The position numbers were made by a program, and so were the translations under genes. DNA of 64,000 bases, taken from NCBI RefSeq assembly GCF_025934275.1, contig NZ_JAICYI010000009.1:1-64000 (forward strand), given 5' to 3'. The notes below the pieces were generated by a model. It saw nothing but the letters and a program-made list of their open reading frames with translations. It searched no databases and was not told where the DNA came from. Positions 53,940 through 62,247 of the stretch are shown here, one piece after another; position 1 is the first letter of the stretch; the number at the start of each line of letters is the position of its first letter. The DNA is from Phenylobacterium sp. (GTDB lineage: Bacteria > Pseudomonadota > Alphaproteobacteria > Caulobacterales > Caulobacteraceae).

Positions 53940-54557
53940 ATGGAGCTCGTGATCGGCACGAAGAAGTGGTCCACCTGGTCCATGCGGCCGTGGCTGGCCC
54001 TCAAGCACACCGGCGCGCCGTTCCAGGAGACCTTGATCGAGCTTCGCCGCGATGGCGAGACGGCGGACGGGCTCGCGGCGCATTCCCCCTCGGGCCTAGT
54101 TCCCGTTCTAAAGGACCACGACGTGCTCGTCTGGGACAGCCTGGCGATCTGCGAGTACCTGGCCGAGACGCATCCGGCGCTTTGGCCGTCCGACGCGTCC
54201 GCGCGCGCCCGGGCGCGGGCCGCCGCCGCCGAGATGCACTCAGGCTTCGCCTCGTTGCGCGGCGAGTGCCCGATGGATTTGACGGCCGAGCCGCGCGCTG
54301 TGGGCCTCTCGGAAGCGACGTACAGGGACCTCCGCCGGATCGTCAGCCTCTGGGGTGAGCTGCTCGCCCGCCACGGCGGCCCGTTCCTCTGCGGGCAATG
54401 GTCGATCGCCGACGCCTTCTACACGCCCGTGGCGACGCGCCTGCGCACGTACGGCGTCAAGCTCTCCGACTTCGGCGACGCCGGTCCGTGCGGCGAGTAC
54501 GCCCAGCGGCTTCTCGGGACACCGGAATTCAAGGCCTGGGAGGCCGACGCCCGGTGA
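53940..54557 (+). CDS. Glutathione S-transferase family protein
   Basis: A 205-residue GST. The N-terminal thioredoxin-like domain has KKWSTWSMRPWLALKHTG and the GSH-site segment SGLVPVLKDHDVLVWDSLAICEYLAE. An all-helical C-terminal domain follows with the ADAFYTPVATRL motif. The likely catalytic residue is Ser/Tyr near residue 11-14. Substrate unknown. The ATG at 53940 has GGAGG upstream; it converges on the kinase gene. Confidence 0.92.
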   Translation: MELVIGTKKWSTWSMRPWLALKHTGAPFQETLIELRRDGETADGLAAHSPSGLVPVLKDHDVLVWDSLAICEYLAETHPALWPSDASARARARAAAAEMHSGFASLRGECPMDLTAEPRAVGLSEATYRDLRRIVSLWGELLARHGGPFLCGQWSIADAFYTPVATRLRTYGVKLSDFGDAGPCGEYAQRLLGTPEFKAWEADAR

Positions 54558-54572
54558 ACCGACCGGCCGGGC

Positions 54573-56336
54573 CTAGTTCGGGCCGGCGGCGGGGGCCCGA
54601 ATGCGGCAGATCAGGCCTTCAGGCTCGTAGAGCACCTCCGCCTTAGCCCCCAATTCGGCCGCGAGCCCCTGGCTCAGCAGGCGAGAGCCGAAGCCCCTGC
54701 GCGCGGGCGCGGCGACCTTCGGGCCGCCGGTCTCACGCCATTCCAGGGCGATGGTCCCGCCCTCCGGGACCCATCGGATCGCCACCCGCCCCCTCGCCTG
54801 CGAGAGCGCGCCATACTTCAGCGCATTGGTCGCGAGTTCGTGGAGCGCCATGGAGAGCGCGAGCGCGGCGCTCGGCGCGATCCTCGCTTCGGGCCCGTCG
54901 AGCGTAATGCGCCGCGCCTTGGCGTCATCGTACGGACGGATGGCTTCGGCGGCGATCTCCGCCAGTTCCGCGCCCTCCCAGTTCTCGCGGGTGAGCACAT
55001 TGTGCGCCGCCGAAAGCGCGAGAAGCCGCTCGGTCAGGCGCTCGCGCGCCTCCCGGCCCGGCGCCGCCTCGCGCAAGGTCTGGTGGGCGATCGATTGGAC
55101 GGTGGCGAGCGTGTTCTTCACCCGGTGGTTCAGCTCGTTGATCAGGAGCTTCTGGCGGATCTCGGCCGCCCTAATGTCGCTGACGTCCATGGCCAGTCCG
55201 ACATAGCCCTGGAACATGCCCGCATCGTCGACGCGCGGCTTGGCGGACACCTGCATGGTCCGCCAGGCCCCGTCCCACCGCCGGAATCGGGCCTCACAGA
55301 CATACGAGATGAGGTCGCGCCGGGCCGCCGCGCGCGCTTCGACGATCTTCGGCAGGTCGTCGGGATGCAGCAATGTGAGCCAGGCGTCGCCCATCAGCTC
55401 CTCCCGCGGCCGGCCCACCCACTCGGCCATCGCCTGGTTCACGAATTCGATGGGTCCGGCGGCGCTGGTCACCCAGGCCGGCGCCGGCGTGCAGTCGGCC
55501 ATGATCCGGAAGCGAGCTTCGCTTTCCCGCGCCATCAGTTCCTGCGCCTTGGCGGCCGAGACGTCGCCGATCACGCCGAGCATGCCGGCCGGCCGGCCAT
55601 CCGGCGCATAGACCCCATGTGCGCGCGCCATGACCCAGACCTCAGCGCCGTCGCCGGCGCGGCGGATTCGGTATTCGACCACGCAAGGCGCCTTCCGGGC
55701 GATCGCCTTGGCCACGGCCTCCAACACGCGCGGCCGATCGTCGGGATGCAGGCTCTGCTGCATCTCGGCCCAGGTCGGCGTTGTGGTGGGCGGCAGGCCG
55801 TGCACCGCGGCGGCCTTGGGTGACAAGGTCATCAGATCGGAGGCGGCGTCCCAGCTCCAGTCGCCCAGCCCCGAAGCGGCCAGCACCAGTTCCAGCCGCT
55901 CCGCCTGATCCCGCTCGCGCCGGGCCGCCGCCCGGGACTCGGTCACGTCGCGAAAGGTGACGCAGATGCCATCCGAGAGCGGGAAGGCGCGAACCGCGAG
56001 CACCGCGCCCGGTTTCATCGCGGAGGGCGCCTCGGCCTGGGCCGGCCGGCGGGTCGCCATCACCTCGCGTAGCAGGGCGCCGAGCGAACTGTCGGCCGCA
56101 GCCTGGGCGACCTCCCAGTAGATTTTGCCCAGGACCTCCTCGCGCTTGATCCCGGCGTGCGCCTCGGCGGCGCGATTGCAGTCGGTGAGGCGCCACTGGG
56201 CATCCAGGCTGAAGACGCCCTCGGCGACGCCGTCCAGGATCTCTTCGCGCCGGCGGGCGATCGGGTCCGCGACGCCGGACCCGTTGTCGACAGGCGGCAT
56301 CCCGAGCGACGGATCCCCGACCACTGTTACGCTCAA
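54573..56336 (-). CDS. PAS-rich HWE-family sensor histidine kinase
   Basis: A 587-residue soluble kinase with three PAS/PAC units (~28-135, 145-265, 270-392), and an HWE-type dimerisation domain with H404 in ELNHRVKNTLATVQ. The C-terminal ATPase shows HELATNALKYGALS. HWE kinases typically signal through receivers in general stress or light responses. The ATG at 56336 is in a good context. No receiver gene is adjacent. Confidence 0.92.
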   Translation of the reverse strand: MSVTVVGDPSLGMPPVDNGSGVADPIARRREEILDGVAEGVFSLDAQWRLTDCNRAAEAHAGIKREEVLGKIYWEVAQAAADSSLGALLREVMATRRPAQAEAPSAMKPGAVLAVRAFPLSDGICVTFRDVTESRAAARRERDQAERLELVLAASGLGDWSWDAASDLMTLSPKAAAVHGLPPTTTPTWAEMQQSLHPDDRPRVLEAVAKAIARKAPCVVEYRIRRAGDGAEVWVMARAHGVYAPDGRPAGMLGVIGDVSAAKAQELMARESEARFRIMADCTPAPAWVTSAAGPIEFVNQAMAEWVGRPREELMGDAWLTLLHPDDLPKIVEARAAARRDLISYVCEARFRRWDGAWRTMQVSAKPRVDDAGMFQGYVGLAMDVSDIRAAEIRQKLLINELNHRVKNTLATVQSIAHQTLREAAPGREARERLTERLLALSAAHNVLTRENWEGAELAEIAAEAIRPYDDAKARRITLDGPEARIAPSAALALSMALHELATNALKYGALSQARGRVAIRWVPEGGTIALEWRETGGPKVAAPARRGFGSRLLSQGLAAELGAKAEVLYEPEGLICRIRAPAAGPN

Positions 56337-56351
56337 CGCTACATCGCCTCT

Positions 56352-56648
56352 TCAGGTGGATCGGGCCATGAAGCTCGGGGGATCCGACGCCGGGAAACTC
56401 TCTTCGCTGGCCTCGTCGATGCGGGTTTCGAGGTCGTCCTCCGCCAGCGCGCGCTTCTCGGCCAGCTGGTCGGGGCATTCGCCATCGGCCAGGGGCTCGG
56501 CCGGCCGCGAATAAGGCGCCTCGACCAAGGCGTCCTCCCGCCTGGGCCGGCCGTCCACGGCGAAGTCCGCCGTGGCCCCCGAAGAGCCGTGCTCGAAGGC
56601 GCGGAGCTCGCGGGCCTCGCGGCCGTCGTCCTTGGGTGCGTTCGCCAT
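56352..56648 (-). CDS. Small acidic protein with SEESFPASDPPS motif
   Basis: A 98-residue acidic, probably disordered protein. Its C-terminal region carries ETRIDEASEESFPASDPPS, a short motif I associate with various small alphaproteobacterial proteins. The ATG at 56648 overlaps the stop of the upstream gene (TGATG), so translation is coupled. Function unknown. Confidence 0.65.
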   Translation of the reverse strand: MANAPKDDGREARELRAFEHGSSGATADFAVDGRPRREDALVEAPYSRPAEPLADGECPDQLAEKRALAEDDLETRIDEASEESFPASDPPSFMARST

Positions 56649-57460
56649 CAGGTGGTCCACTTCGGCGAGGAAACCTTCATCCAGCGGGTCATGTGCCGCA
56701 TCTCGGCGACCAGCGTTCCCTTTTCGTCGCGCAGTTCGGAATCGAACCAGGCGAACTCGGTCTTCGGACTCGCGCCGACGCACACCACCCGCGCCGTCTT
56801 GCGGTAAGGGATGCCGGTCCGGATCGGCCCCGCCCGCAGGCAGACCTCGGTCGCGCCGAAGAAGCCCACGGCGTCGGTCACGGTGACGCCCGGCGTATAG
56901 GGCTGCAGTGCGCGGTACATCATCTGCGGATCGCGGATCACGCCGTCCGGATCGCCCCCGTCCTTGACGACGTAGTCGGGCTTGTCGAGCAGCTCGAGGT
57001 CCGGGCTCATGTTGTCGAGGATGCGAATCTCCTCGCGCCCCGCGTTCACCAGCTCCAGGCCCCGCACATAGGCGGTGGCGTCCGGACGGCCCACGGCGAC
57101 CGTGCCCGTGCACACCTTGCGGCCCTCCGGCGTCTCCACCCAGGCCGCCAGCTGCACGTCCTCGCCGGCGCCGGGCGGCGGCCGCTCGACCACCGCGCGC
57201 ACCTGTTCTCCATCCAGCGTGGCGAAGGTGTAGAACATCGAGATCGAGCCCTGCCGCAGCCAGCGCTCGCCCCACAGCTCGTTCATCAGCGGGGCGAAAT
57301 GCGAGAGGTGCACGGTGCCGGGGATCGTGCCCCCGCGCATGCCGATCTTCTTGGCCACCGCGTCGCTGTGGATGGAGTTGGGCGCGCCCTGCCAGCGGTT
57401 GCGCGGCTTCACCCAGCCGCCCGCCAGCGTCTCGGTCCTGACCAGGGTCTCGCTCGCCAT
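56648..57460 (-). CDS. Hotdog-fold-like (MaoC-type) protein, unknown function
   Basis: A 270-residue protein with two possible hotdog-like halves: ~1-135 with NSIHSDAVAKKIGMRGGTIPGTVHLSHF, similar to the hydratase motif of MaoC proteins, and a second half lacking it. Acyl-thioester binding is plausible but unproven. The ATG at 57460 has GGAGGAG upstream and is preferred over an in-frame ATG at 57475. Coupled to the small acidic gene downstream. Confidence 0.7.
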   Translation of the reverse strand: MASETLVRTETLAGGWVKPRNRWQGAPNSIHSDAVAKKIGMRGGTIPGTVHLSHFAPLMNELWGERWLRQGSISMFYTFATLDGEQVRAVVERPPPGAGEDVQLAAWVETPEGRKVCTGTVAVGRPDATAYVRGLELVNAGREEIRILDNMSPDLELLDKPDYVVKDGGDPDGVIRDPQMMYRALQPYTPGVTVTDAVGFFGATEVCLRAGPIRTGIPYRKTARVVCVGASPKTEFAWFDSELRDEKGTLVAEMRHMTRWMKVSSPKWTT

Positions 57461-57521
57461 CGCCGTCTCCTCCATCCTATCCCAAGCCTACGCGCGTCCC
57501 CGGTGCGCGCCTAGAGCCGGC

Positions 57522-58559
57522 TCAGAGCAACGGCTGCTGGCGCTCGTCGTTGGCGACCCTCCCGGCGGCGGGCGCCCACACCTCGACCCGGCCGCCGGGG
57601 CCGTCCAGCATCCGCACGCGGCCGCCCAGTCCCTCGGCCAGGGAGCGCACCGCGCGCAGCCCCAGGCCCGCGCCGCGCTCCGCCTGCTCCGGCGCGATCC
57701 CCGGACCGTCGTCGCTCACCACCAGCCGGATCTCGCCGCCCGCAAGGCTCGCGGCCACATCGACCTCGCCGCCGGTGCGCCCGGCCAAGGCGTGCTTGGC
57801 GGCGTTGGTGACCAGCTCGTTGACGATCAGCCCGAGGCTCACAGCCTCCTTCACCGGCAGCCGGATGGCCTCGCAGCGCACCGAGACCCGCGCCTCCTGG
57901 TGCTCGAACAGGGACGCCGCCAGCCTGCGGCCGAGCTCCTCGAGATAGGGACAAAGCGCCACGTCCTCGGAGCTCTTCTGGGCGTAGAGGGCGGTGTGCA
58001 GGTCGGCGATCGAACGGATCCGGTCGACCGCCTTGGAGAGGTGCGCCCTGACCTCCGGCGGGCTCGCGCGGCCCTGCAGCTCGAGGATCGAGGAGACCAC
58101 GGCGAGGTTGTTCTTCACCCGGTGGTTCAGCTCCTCGAACAGTTCCGCCTGGCGCCGCTCCGCGGCCTTGCGTTCGCTGACGTCGACGAAGAACTGCCCG
58201 AACTCGACGTCGGAGATCCGCGTCATGTGCACGTCGTACCAGCGGCCCGACAGGCGGTCGCGAAACTCGAAGCGCACCGCCTCGCCGGCGAGCGCGCGGG
58301 CGCAGGCGGCGAACCAGGCCGGCCGGACGCCGGGCCGGATCTCCGTCTCGCGGCGGCCGATCATCGCTTCGCCACCCGGCGCGCGCCTGCGGAAGGCCGG
58401 GTTGGCGTCGCGGACGATGTAGTCGACCAGCTGGCCGGCCTCGTCACGCACCGCCTCGCAGAGCACGCAGCCTTCGGACATGTTGTTGAAGAGCGCCTCA
58501 TAGCGCCCCTCGGGAGCGTACCGGGTCTCGTCGGTATGTCGGCTCAGAGCCCGCGCCAT
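57522..58559 (-). CDS. HisKA_2-type sensor histidine kinase
   Basis: A 345-residue soluble kinase. One PAS domain (~18-130) is followed by the HisKA_2 domain with H146 in ELNHRVKNNLAVVSS and an HATPase region (NELVTNAAKHAL, DDGPGI). This class often works with PhyR-like or other response regulators. The ATG at 58559 has weak upstream signals. It is divergent from the winged-helix protein gene at 58643. Confidence 0.92.
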   Translation of the reverse strand: MARALSRHTDETRYAPEGRYEALFNNMSEGCVLCEAVRDEAGQLVDYIVRDANPAFRRRAPGGEAMIGRRETEIRPGVRPAWFAACARALAGEAVRFEFRDRLSGRWYDVHMTRISDVEFGQFFVDVSERKAAERRQAELFEELNHRVKNNLAVVSSILELQGRASPPEVRAHLSKAVDRIRSIADLHTALYAQKSSEDVALCPYLEELGRRLAASLFEHQEARVSVRCEAIRLPVKEAVSLGLIVNELVTNAAKHALAGRTGGEVDVAASLAGGEIRLVVSDDGPGIAPEQAERGAGLGLRAVRSLAEGLGGRVRMLDGPGGRVEVWAPAAGRVANDERQQPLL

Positions 58560-58642
58560 CGGTCAGCCTCGAGCGAGATTAAGCGCCGAAATCCAGCGGC
58601 GCGCGAGTCTTTCCGTCGGCCGCGGCGCGACGCAGGCAGCGC

Positions 58643-59635
58643 TTGCCGCGGCCCGATTCCCGACACACCATGCAGCCCATGGATGACGGCCAAGCTCCGC
58701 TCGCGCCGGCGGCCGCGCCCGCGGCGCAAGGCGCCGCGCCGATGTGGCGGATCGCCCGGGCCTCGATCGAGCTGATCATGGACATGATCGCGATCACCCG
58801 CGGGCCCGGCAACCTGCTAGATCCGCTGATCGTCTCGATCGTCATCGAGGCCAACCTCGCCCTGTTCAACCAGGACCCCGAGCTGCAGCTGGCCTACGCC
58901 GAGATCGACGAGCCGCCGCCCGACGAGCTGCGCCGACCGATCTCCATCGCCGCAGTCGCAGGCTCGCTCAGCCTGCCCTACGAGACCGTGCGCCGACGGG
59001 CCGGCCGGCTGGTCCGCGCCGGCGCGCTCGTCGCCACGCCCAAGGGGCTGGTCGTCCCCGCCGCCAGCCTGACGACGCCCGAGTACCTGGCCGCCGCCGT
59101 CGCCCGCTACGAGCGGCTGAAGGCGTTCTGGGTCGAGCTGAAGGCCGCCGGCGTGCAGCCGCCCAGCACCGAGCCGCTGGGGCCGCCGCTGAGCGCCCCG
59201 CCGATCCGGCTCGTGAACCGGGTGACCGGCGAGTACATGCTGCGGGTGAACGAGCAGCTCCTGAAGCGGGTGGGCGATCCGGTCTCCGGCGTCCTGGTGC
59301 TGGAGATGGGCCGCGCCAACGCCGAGCACCTCGACCTCGGGACGCGCCAGGTCGAGGCGCCGCTGCCCGACCACCTGCGCCGGCCGGTGAGCATCCTGGC
59401 GCTCTCCCGGCGGCTGCGGCTGCCGGCCGAGACGGTGCGCCGCCACGTGCTGCAGCTGGAGGCCGCGGGCATGGCGCGCAAGGTGCGCGGCGGCTGGCTG
59501 GCCGAGCTGGCGACGCTGCGCCGCGGCGACGACCAGCCGGCGATCGCCCGCAACCTGGCCAATGTCGGCCGCCTGATCTCGCGGCTGGCGGCGTTCGGCG
59601 TCCTCGCCTACTGGGACGCCGAGGGCGACATTTGA
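58643..59635 (+). CDS. Duplicated winged-helix-like protein, unknown function
   Basis: A 330-residue protein with two repeats of the same module. The first (~95-140) reads LRRPISIAAVAGSLSLPYETVRRRAGRLV, the second (~245-290) LRRPVSILALSRRLRLPAETVRRHVLQLE; each is a helix-turn-helix followed by a wing-like turn. The preceding stretches also align. A transcription regulator that binds DNA by itself as a pseudo-dimer is likely, but no ligand domain is identified. Start uncertain: ATG at 58643, 58670 or 58679. Followed 34 nt later by purB. Confidence 0.72.
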   Translation: MPRPDSRHTMQPMDDGQAPLAPAAAPAAQGAAPMWRIARASIELIMDMIAITRGPGNLLDPLIVSIVIEANLALFNQDPELQLAYAEIDEPPPDELRRPISIAAVAGSLSLPYETVRRRAGRLVRAGALVATPKGLVVPAASLTTPEYLAAAVARYERLKAFWVELKAAGVQPPSTEPLGPPLSAPPIRLVNRVTGEYMLRVNEQLLKRVGDPVSGVLVLEMGRANAEHLDLGTRQVEAPLPDHLRRPVSILALSRRLRLPAETVRRHVLQLEAAGMARKVRGGWLAELATLRRGDDQPAIARNLANVGRLISRLAAFGVLAYWDAEGDI

Positions 59636-59669
59636 CTTCCGGGCCGCCCCGCCGCACACCGCAGGCGCG

Positions 59670-60995
59670 ATGATCCCTCGTTACGCGCGCACCGAAGCCG
59701 CCGAGGTCTGGAGCCCCCAGACGCGGTTCAAGGTCATGTTCGAGATCGAGGCCCACGCCGCCTCGGCCATGGCCGAGCTGGGCGTGATCCCCAAGGCGGC
59801 GGCCCGGGTGATCTGGGAGAAAGGCCGCGACGCGGTCTGGGACCCGGAGCGGATCGAGGCCATCGAGCGCGAGGTGAAGCACGACGTCATCGCCTTCCTG
59901 ACCCACGTCTCCGAGGTCGTCGGGCCCGAGGCGCGCTTCCTGCACCAGGGCATGACCTCCTCCGACGTCAACGACACGGCGCTGGCCGTGCAGCTGGCCC
60001 GCGCCACCGACCTGCTGATCGAGGACGTGGACCTTGTGCTGGCCGCGCTGAAGCGCCGCGCCTACGAGCACCGGCTCACCCCCACCGTCGGGCGCAGCCA
60101 CGGCATCCACGCCGAGCCCACCACCTTCGGCGTCAAGCTCGCCGGCCACTACGCCGAGTTCGTCCGCGCCAGGCAGCGGCTGGTCACGGCGCGGGCCGAG
60201 ATCGCCACCTGCGCGATCAGCGGCGCGGTCGGCACCTTCGCCAACGTCGCCCCCGAGGTGGAGGCCTATGTGGCGGCCAGGCTCGGGCTGGCGATCGAGC
60301 CGGTCTCGACGCAGGTGATCCCCAGGGACCGGCACGCCGCCTACTTCGCCGCGCTGGCGGTCGTCGCCTCCTCAGTCGAGCGGCTGGCGACCGAGATCCG
60401 CCACCTGCAGCGCACCGAGGTGCTGGAGGCCGAGGAGCCGTTCGATCCCGGCCAGAAGGGCTCCTCGGCGATGCCGCACAAGCGCAACCCGATCCTCACC
60501 GAGAACCTCACCGGCCTGGCCCGCCTGGTGCGCTCGGCGGTGGTCCCGGCGCTGGAGAACGTGGCGCTCTGGCACGAGCGCGACATCAGCCACTCCTCGG
60601 TGGAGCGCGGCATCGCCCCCGACGCCACCGTCCACCTGGACTTCGCGCTGCGCAGGCTGGCCGGCGTGGTCGAGCGGCTGGTGGTCTACCCGCAGACCAT
60701 GCAGGCGAACCTCGAGCGGCTGGGCGGCCTCGTCCACTCGCAGCGGGTGCTCCTGGCGCTGACCCAGAAGGGCGCCTCCCGCGAGGCGGCCTACGCGGCC
60801 GTGCAGCGGAACGCCATGAAGGTCTGGCGCGGCGAAGGGGCGTTCCTCGACTTCCTGAAGGCCGACCCGGAGGTGACGCTGTCGGACGCCGAGCTCGCCG
60901 AGCTGTTCGACCTCGGCTACCACTTCAAGGCGGTGGACCGCATCTTCGCCCGCGTGTTCGGCGAAGACGCCCGGGCGGCGAAGGCCGCGGAGTAG
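59670..60995 (+). CDS. purB: Adenylosuccinate lyase
   Basis: A 441-residue fumarase/aspartase-superfamily enzyme of purine biosynthesis, which splits adenylosuccinate and SAICAR. Signature segments include TSSDVNDTALAVQ, the catalytic His in GRSHGIHAEPT and GSSAMPHKRNPI. Length and motif order match PurB. The ATG at 59670 is 34 nt after the winged-helix gene. Confidence 0.97.
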   Translation: MIPRYARTEAAEVWSPQTRFKVMFEIEAHAASAMAELGVIPKAAARVIWEKGRDAVWDPERIEAIEREVKHDVIAFLTHVSEVVGPEARFLHQGMTSSDVNDTALAVQLARATDLLIEDVDLVLAALKRRAYEHRLTPTVGRSHGIHAEPTTFGVKLAGHYAEFVRARQRLVTARAEIATCAISGAVGTFANVAPEVEAYVAARLGLAIEPVSTQVIPRDRHAAYFAALAVVASSVERLATEIRHLQRTEVLEAEEPFDPGQKGSSAMPHKRNPILTENLTGLARLVRSAVVPALENVALWHERDISHSSVERGIAPDATVHLDFALRRLAGVVERLVVYPQTMQANLERLGGLVHSQRVLLALTQKGASREAAYAAVQRNAMKVWRGEGAFLDFLKADPEVTLSDAELAELFDLGYHFKAVDRIFARVFGEDARAAKAAE

Positions 60996-61048
60996 GGTTC
61001 GTCCACGAACCACACGAACGGTTCGCAGCGGCGGCGCCGCCCTGAAGT

Positions 61049-61192
61049 GAACCGCGGAAAACGCGGAAAGGCGCGGAAGGCGGTGCGGCGGCGTTCTCGC
61101 CTTCTTGATCGCGCCTTGGGCGCGATCGATTGAGCCTCCAGGGATCCGAGACAGGCTCCGTTTTCTGCGCCTTTCCGCGTTTTCCGCGGTTC
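61049..61192. repeat. Inverted-repeat element (26-bp perfect arms)
   Basis: Perfect 26-bp arms at 61049-61074 and 61167-61192 flank a 92-nt spacer. Each arm is itself built of CGCGGAAA-like units. The spacer has a second perfect stem (61107-61115 with 61119-61127). It lies between purB and the MmcQ-type gene; no gene is seen in it. Confidence 0.85.
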
Positions 61193-61227
61193 CCTCTTTT
61201 CGGGGGTCCGGTGCTAAGCTCGCGGGC

Positions 61228-61563
61228 ATGGCGACGCTCGAGGATCTGCGGCGGCTGAGCCTGGCGCTGCCGGGGGCGCACGAGGTCACCTACAAGGGCG
61301 AGCCGTGGTTCAACGTGGGGAAGAAGACCTTCGCCCTGCATTCGAACGGCCGCGCGATCATGAAGCTCGACCGCGGCCACCAGGAGCTGCTGTTCGAGGT
61401 GCGCCCCGAGACGTTCTCGAAGTGCAAGGTCGCCACCACGCACTGGGCCTATGTCGAGCTGGACCACCTCGACGAAGCCGAGCTCGCCGAGCTGGTCCGC
61501 GAAGCCTGGTCGCAGATCGTGCCCAAGAAGATCAGCCGCCCGCTGCTGGCGGCGGCGCGGTAG
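61228..61563 (+). CDS. MmcQ/YjbR-family protein
   Basis: A 111-residue protein of the YjbR/MmcQ (CyaY-like fold) family: EVTYKGEPWFNVGKKTFA, then ELLFEVRPETFSKC and YVELD. Suggested to bind DNA; the role is not settled. The ATG at 61228 directly starts the family domain and lies 36 nt beyond the inverted-repeat element. Confidence 0.9.
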   Translation: MATLEDLRRLSLALPGAHEVTYKGEPWFNVGKKTFALHSNGRAIMKLDRGHQELLFEVRPETFSKCKVATTHWAYVELDHLDEAELAELVREAWSQIVPKKISRPLLAAAR

Positions 61564-61608
61564 GAATCAACCGCAGAAGGAGATGCGGCGCGGCCAGTTC
61601 CCCGCGCC

Positions 61609-62181
61609 CTAGGAGGAGTTGGGGGCGGGGGCCCAGCCGAGGTCGGGCTGCTGCACGAGCCGCGGCGGCGCCGGCGGGGCCGCCTGCGCGGGCGCCTCGG
61701 CGGCCTCGGCCGCATCCGGGGCCGCCAGGCCGAAGTCGCCCATCAGGAGCGCGATCAGCGCCTCGAGCGAGAGGTCGTCGAAATGGCCGCGCACGTAGTC
61801 GTCGAGGCAGGCGTCGAGCTGGTCCATGACCTCGTCGGCGTCCTCGCGGCTGTCGCAGGCCTCGTAGGCCTGCCGCCCCACCGCCAGCCGCACGCGGACC
61901 TTGCGGTCCTTCACCGCCGCCTCGCGGGCGTCCCCGGCTGCGGCCTCTCGCCGCTCGGCGGCCTTGGCCGCCTCGATCTCCAGGCGGGATTCCAGGAGCA
62001 GCGTCTGGCGCAGCCCGCGGTTCGCCCGCTGCAGCGCCAGCGCCGCGGCCTGCGCCTCGTCCGGCGTCTCGGCGGCCTCCAGCTTCACCGCGAGCGTGCG
62101 CATGGCGCCGAGCATGATCTCGGCCGCCTCCGCGAGCATCCGCCCCGCCCGCTCCGCCCTGGTCCCGCCATCCGCGCCCAT
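61609..62181 (-). CDS. Hypothetical protein, helical
   Basis: A 190-residue Ala/Glu/Arg-rich protein with a long helical N-terminal part (~1-100, likely coiled coil) and a Pro/Ala-rich tail (~150-190). A central segment CDSREDADEVMDQLDACLDDYV looks conserved. No known family recognised. The ATG at 62181 is supported by codon use. Confidence 0.65.
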   Translation of the reverse strand: MGADGGTRAERAGRMLAEAAEIMLGAMRTLAVKLEAAETPDEAQAAALALQRANRGLRQTLLLESRLEIEAAKAAERREAAAGDAREAAVKDRKVRVRLAVGRQAYEACDSREDADEVMDQLDACLDDYVRGHFDDLSLEALIALLMGDFGLAAPDAAEAAEAPAQAAPPAPPRLVQQPDLGWAPAPNSS

Positions 62182-62247
62182 GAGAACATAAGTAGAACAC
62201 GGAGGGGCCGGAGAGTCAAGGATTTGTGCGTTCTCCGGCTAGAGTTG

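Noticed and set aside
60996-61227. Possible CRISPR-like array between purB and the MmcQ-type gene
   Set aside because: There are only two long arms in inverted orientation and no regularly spaced direct repeats.
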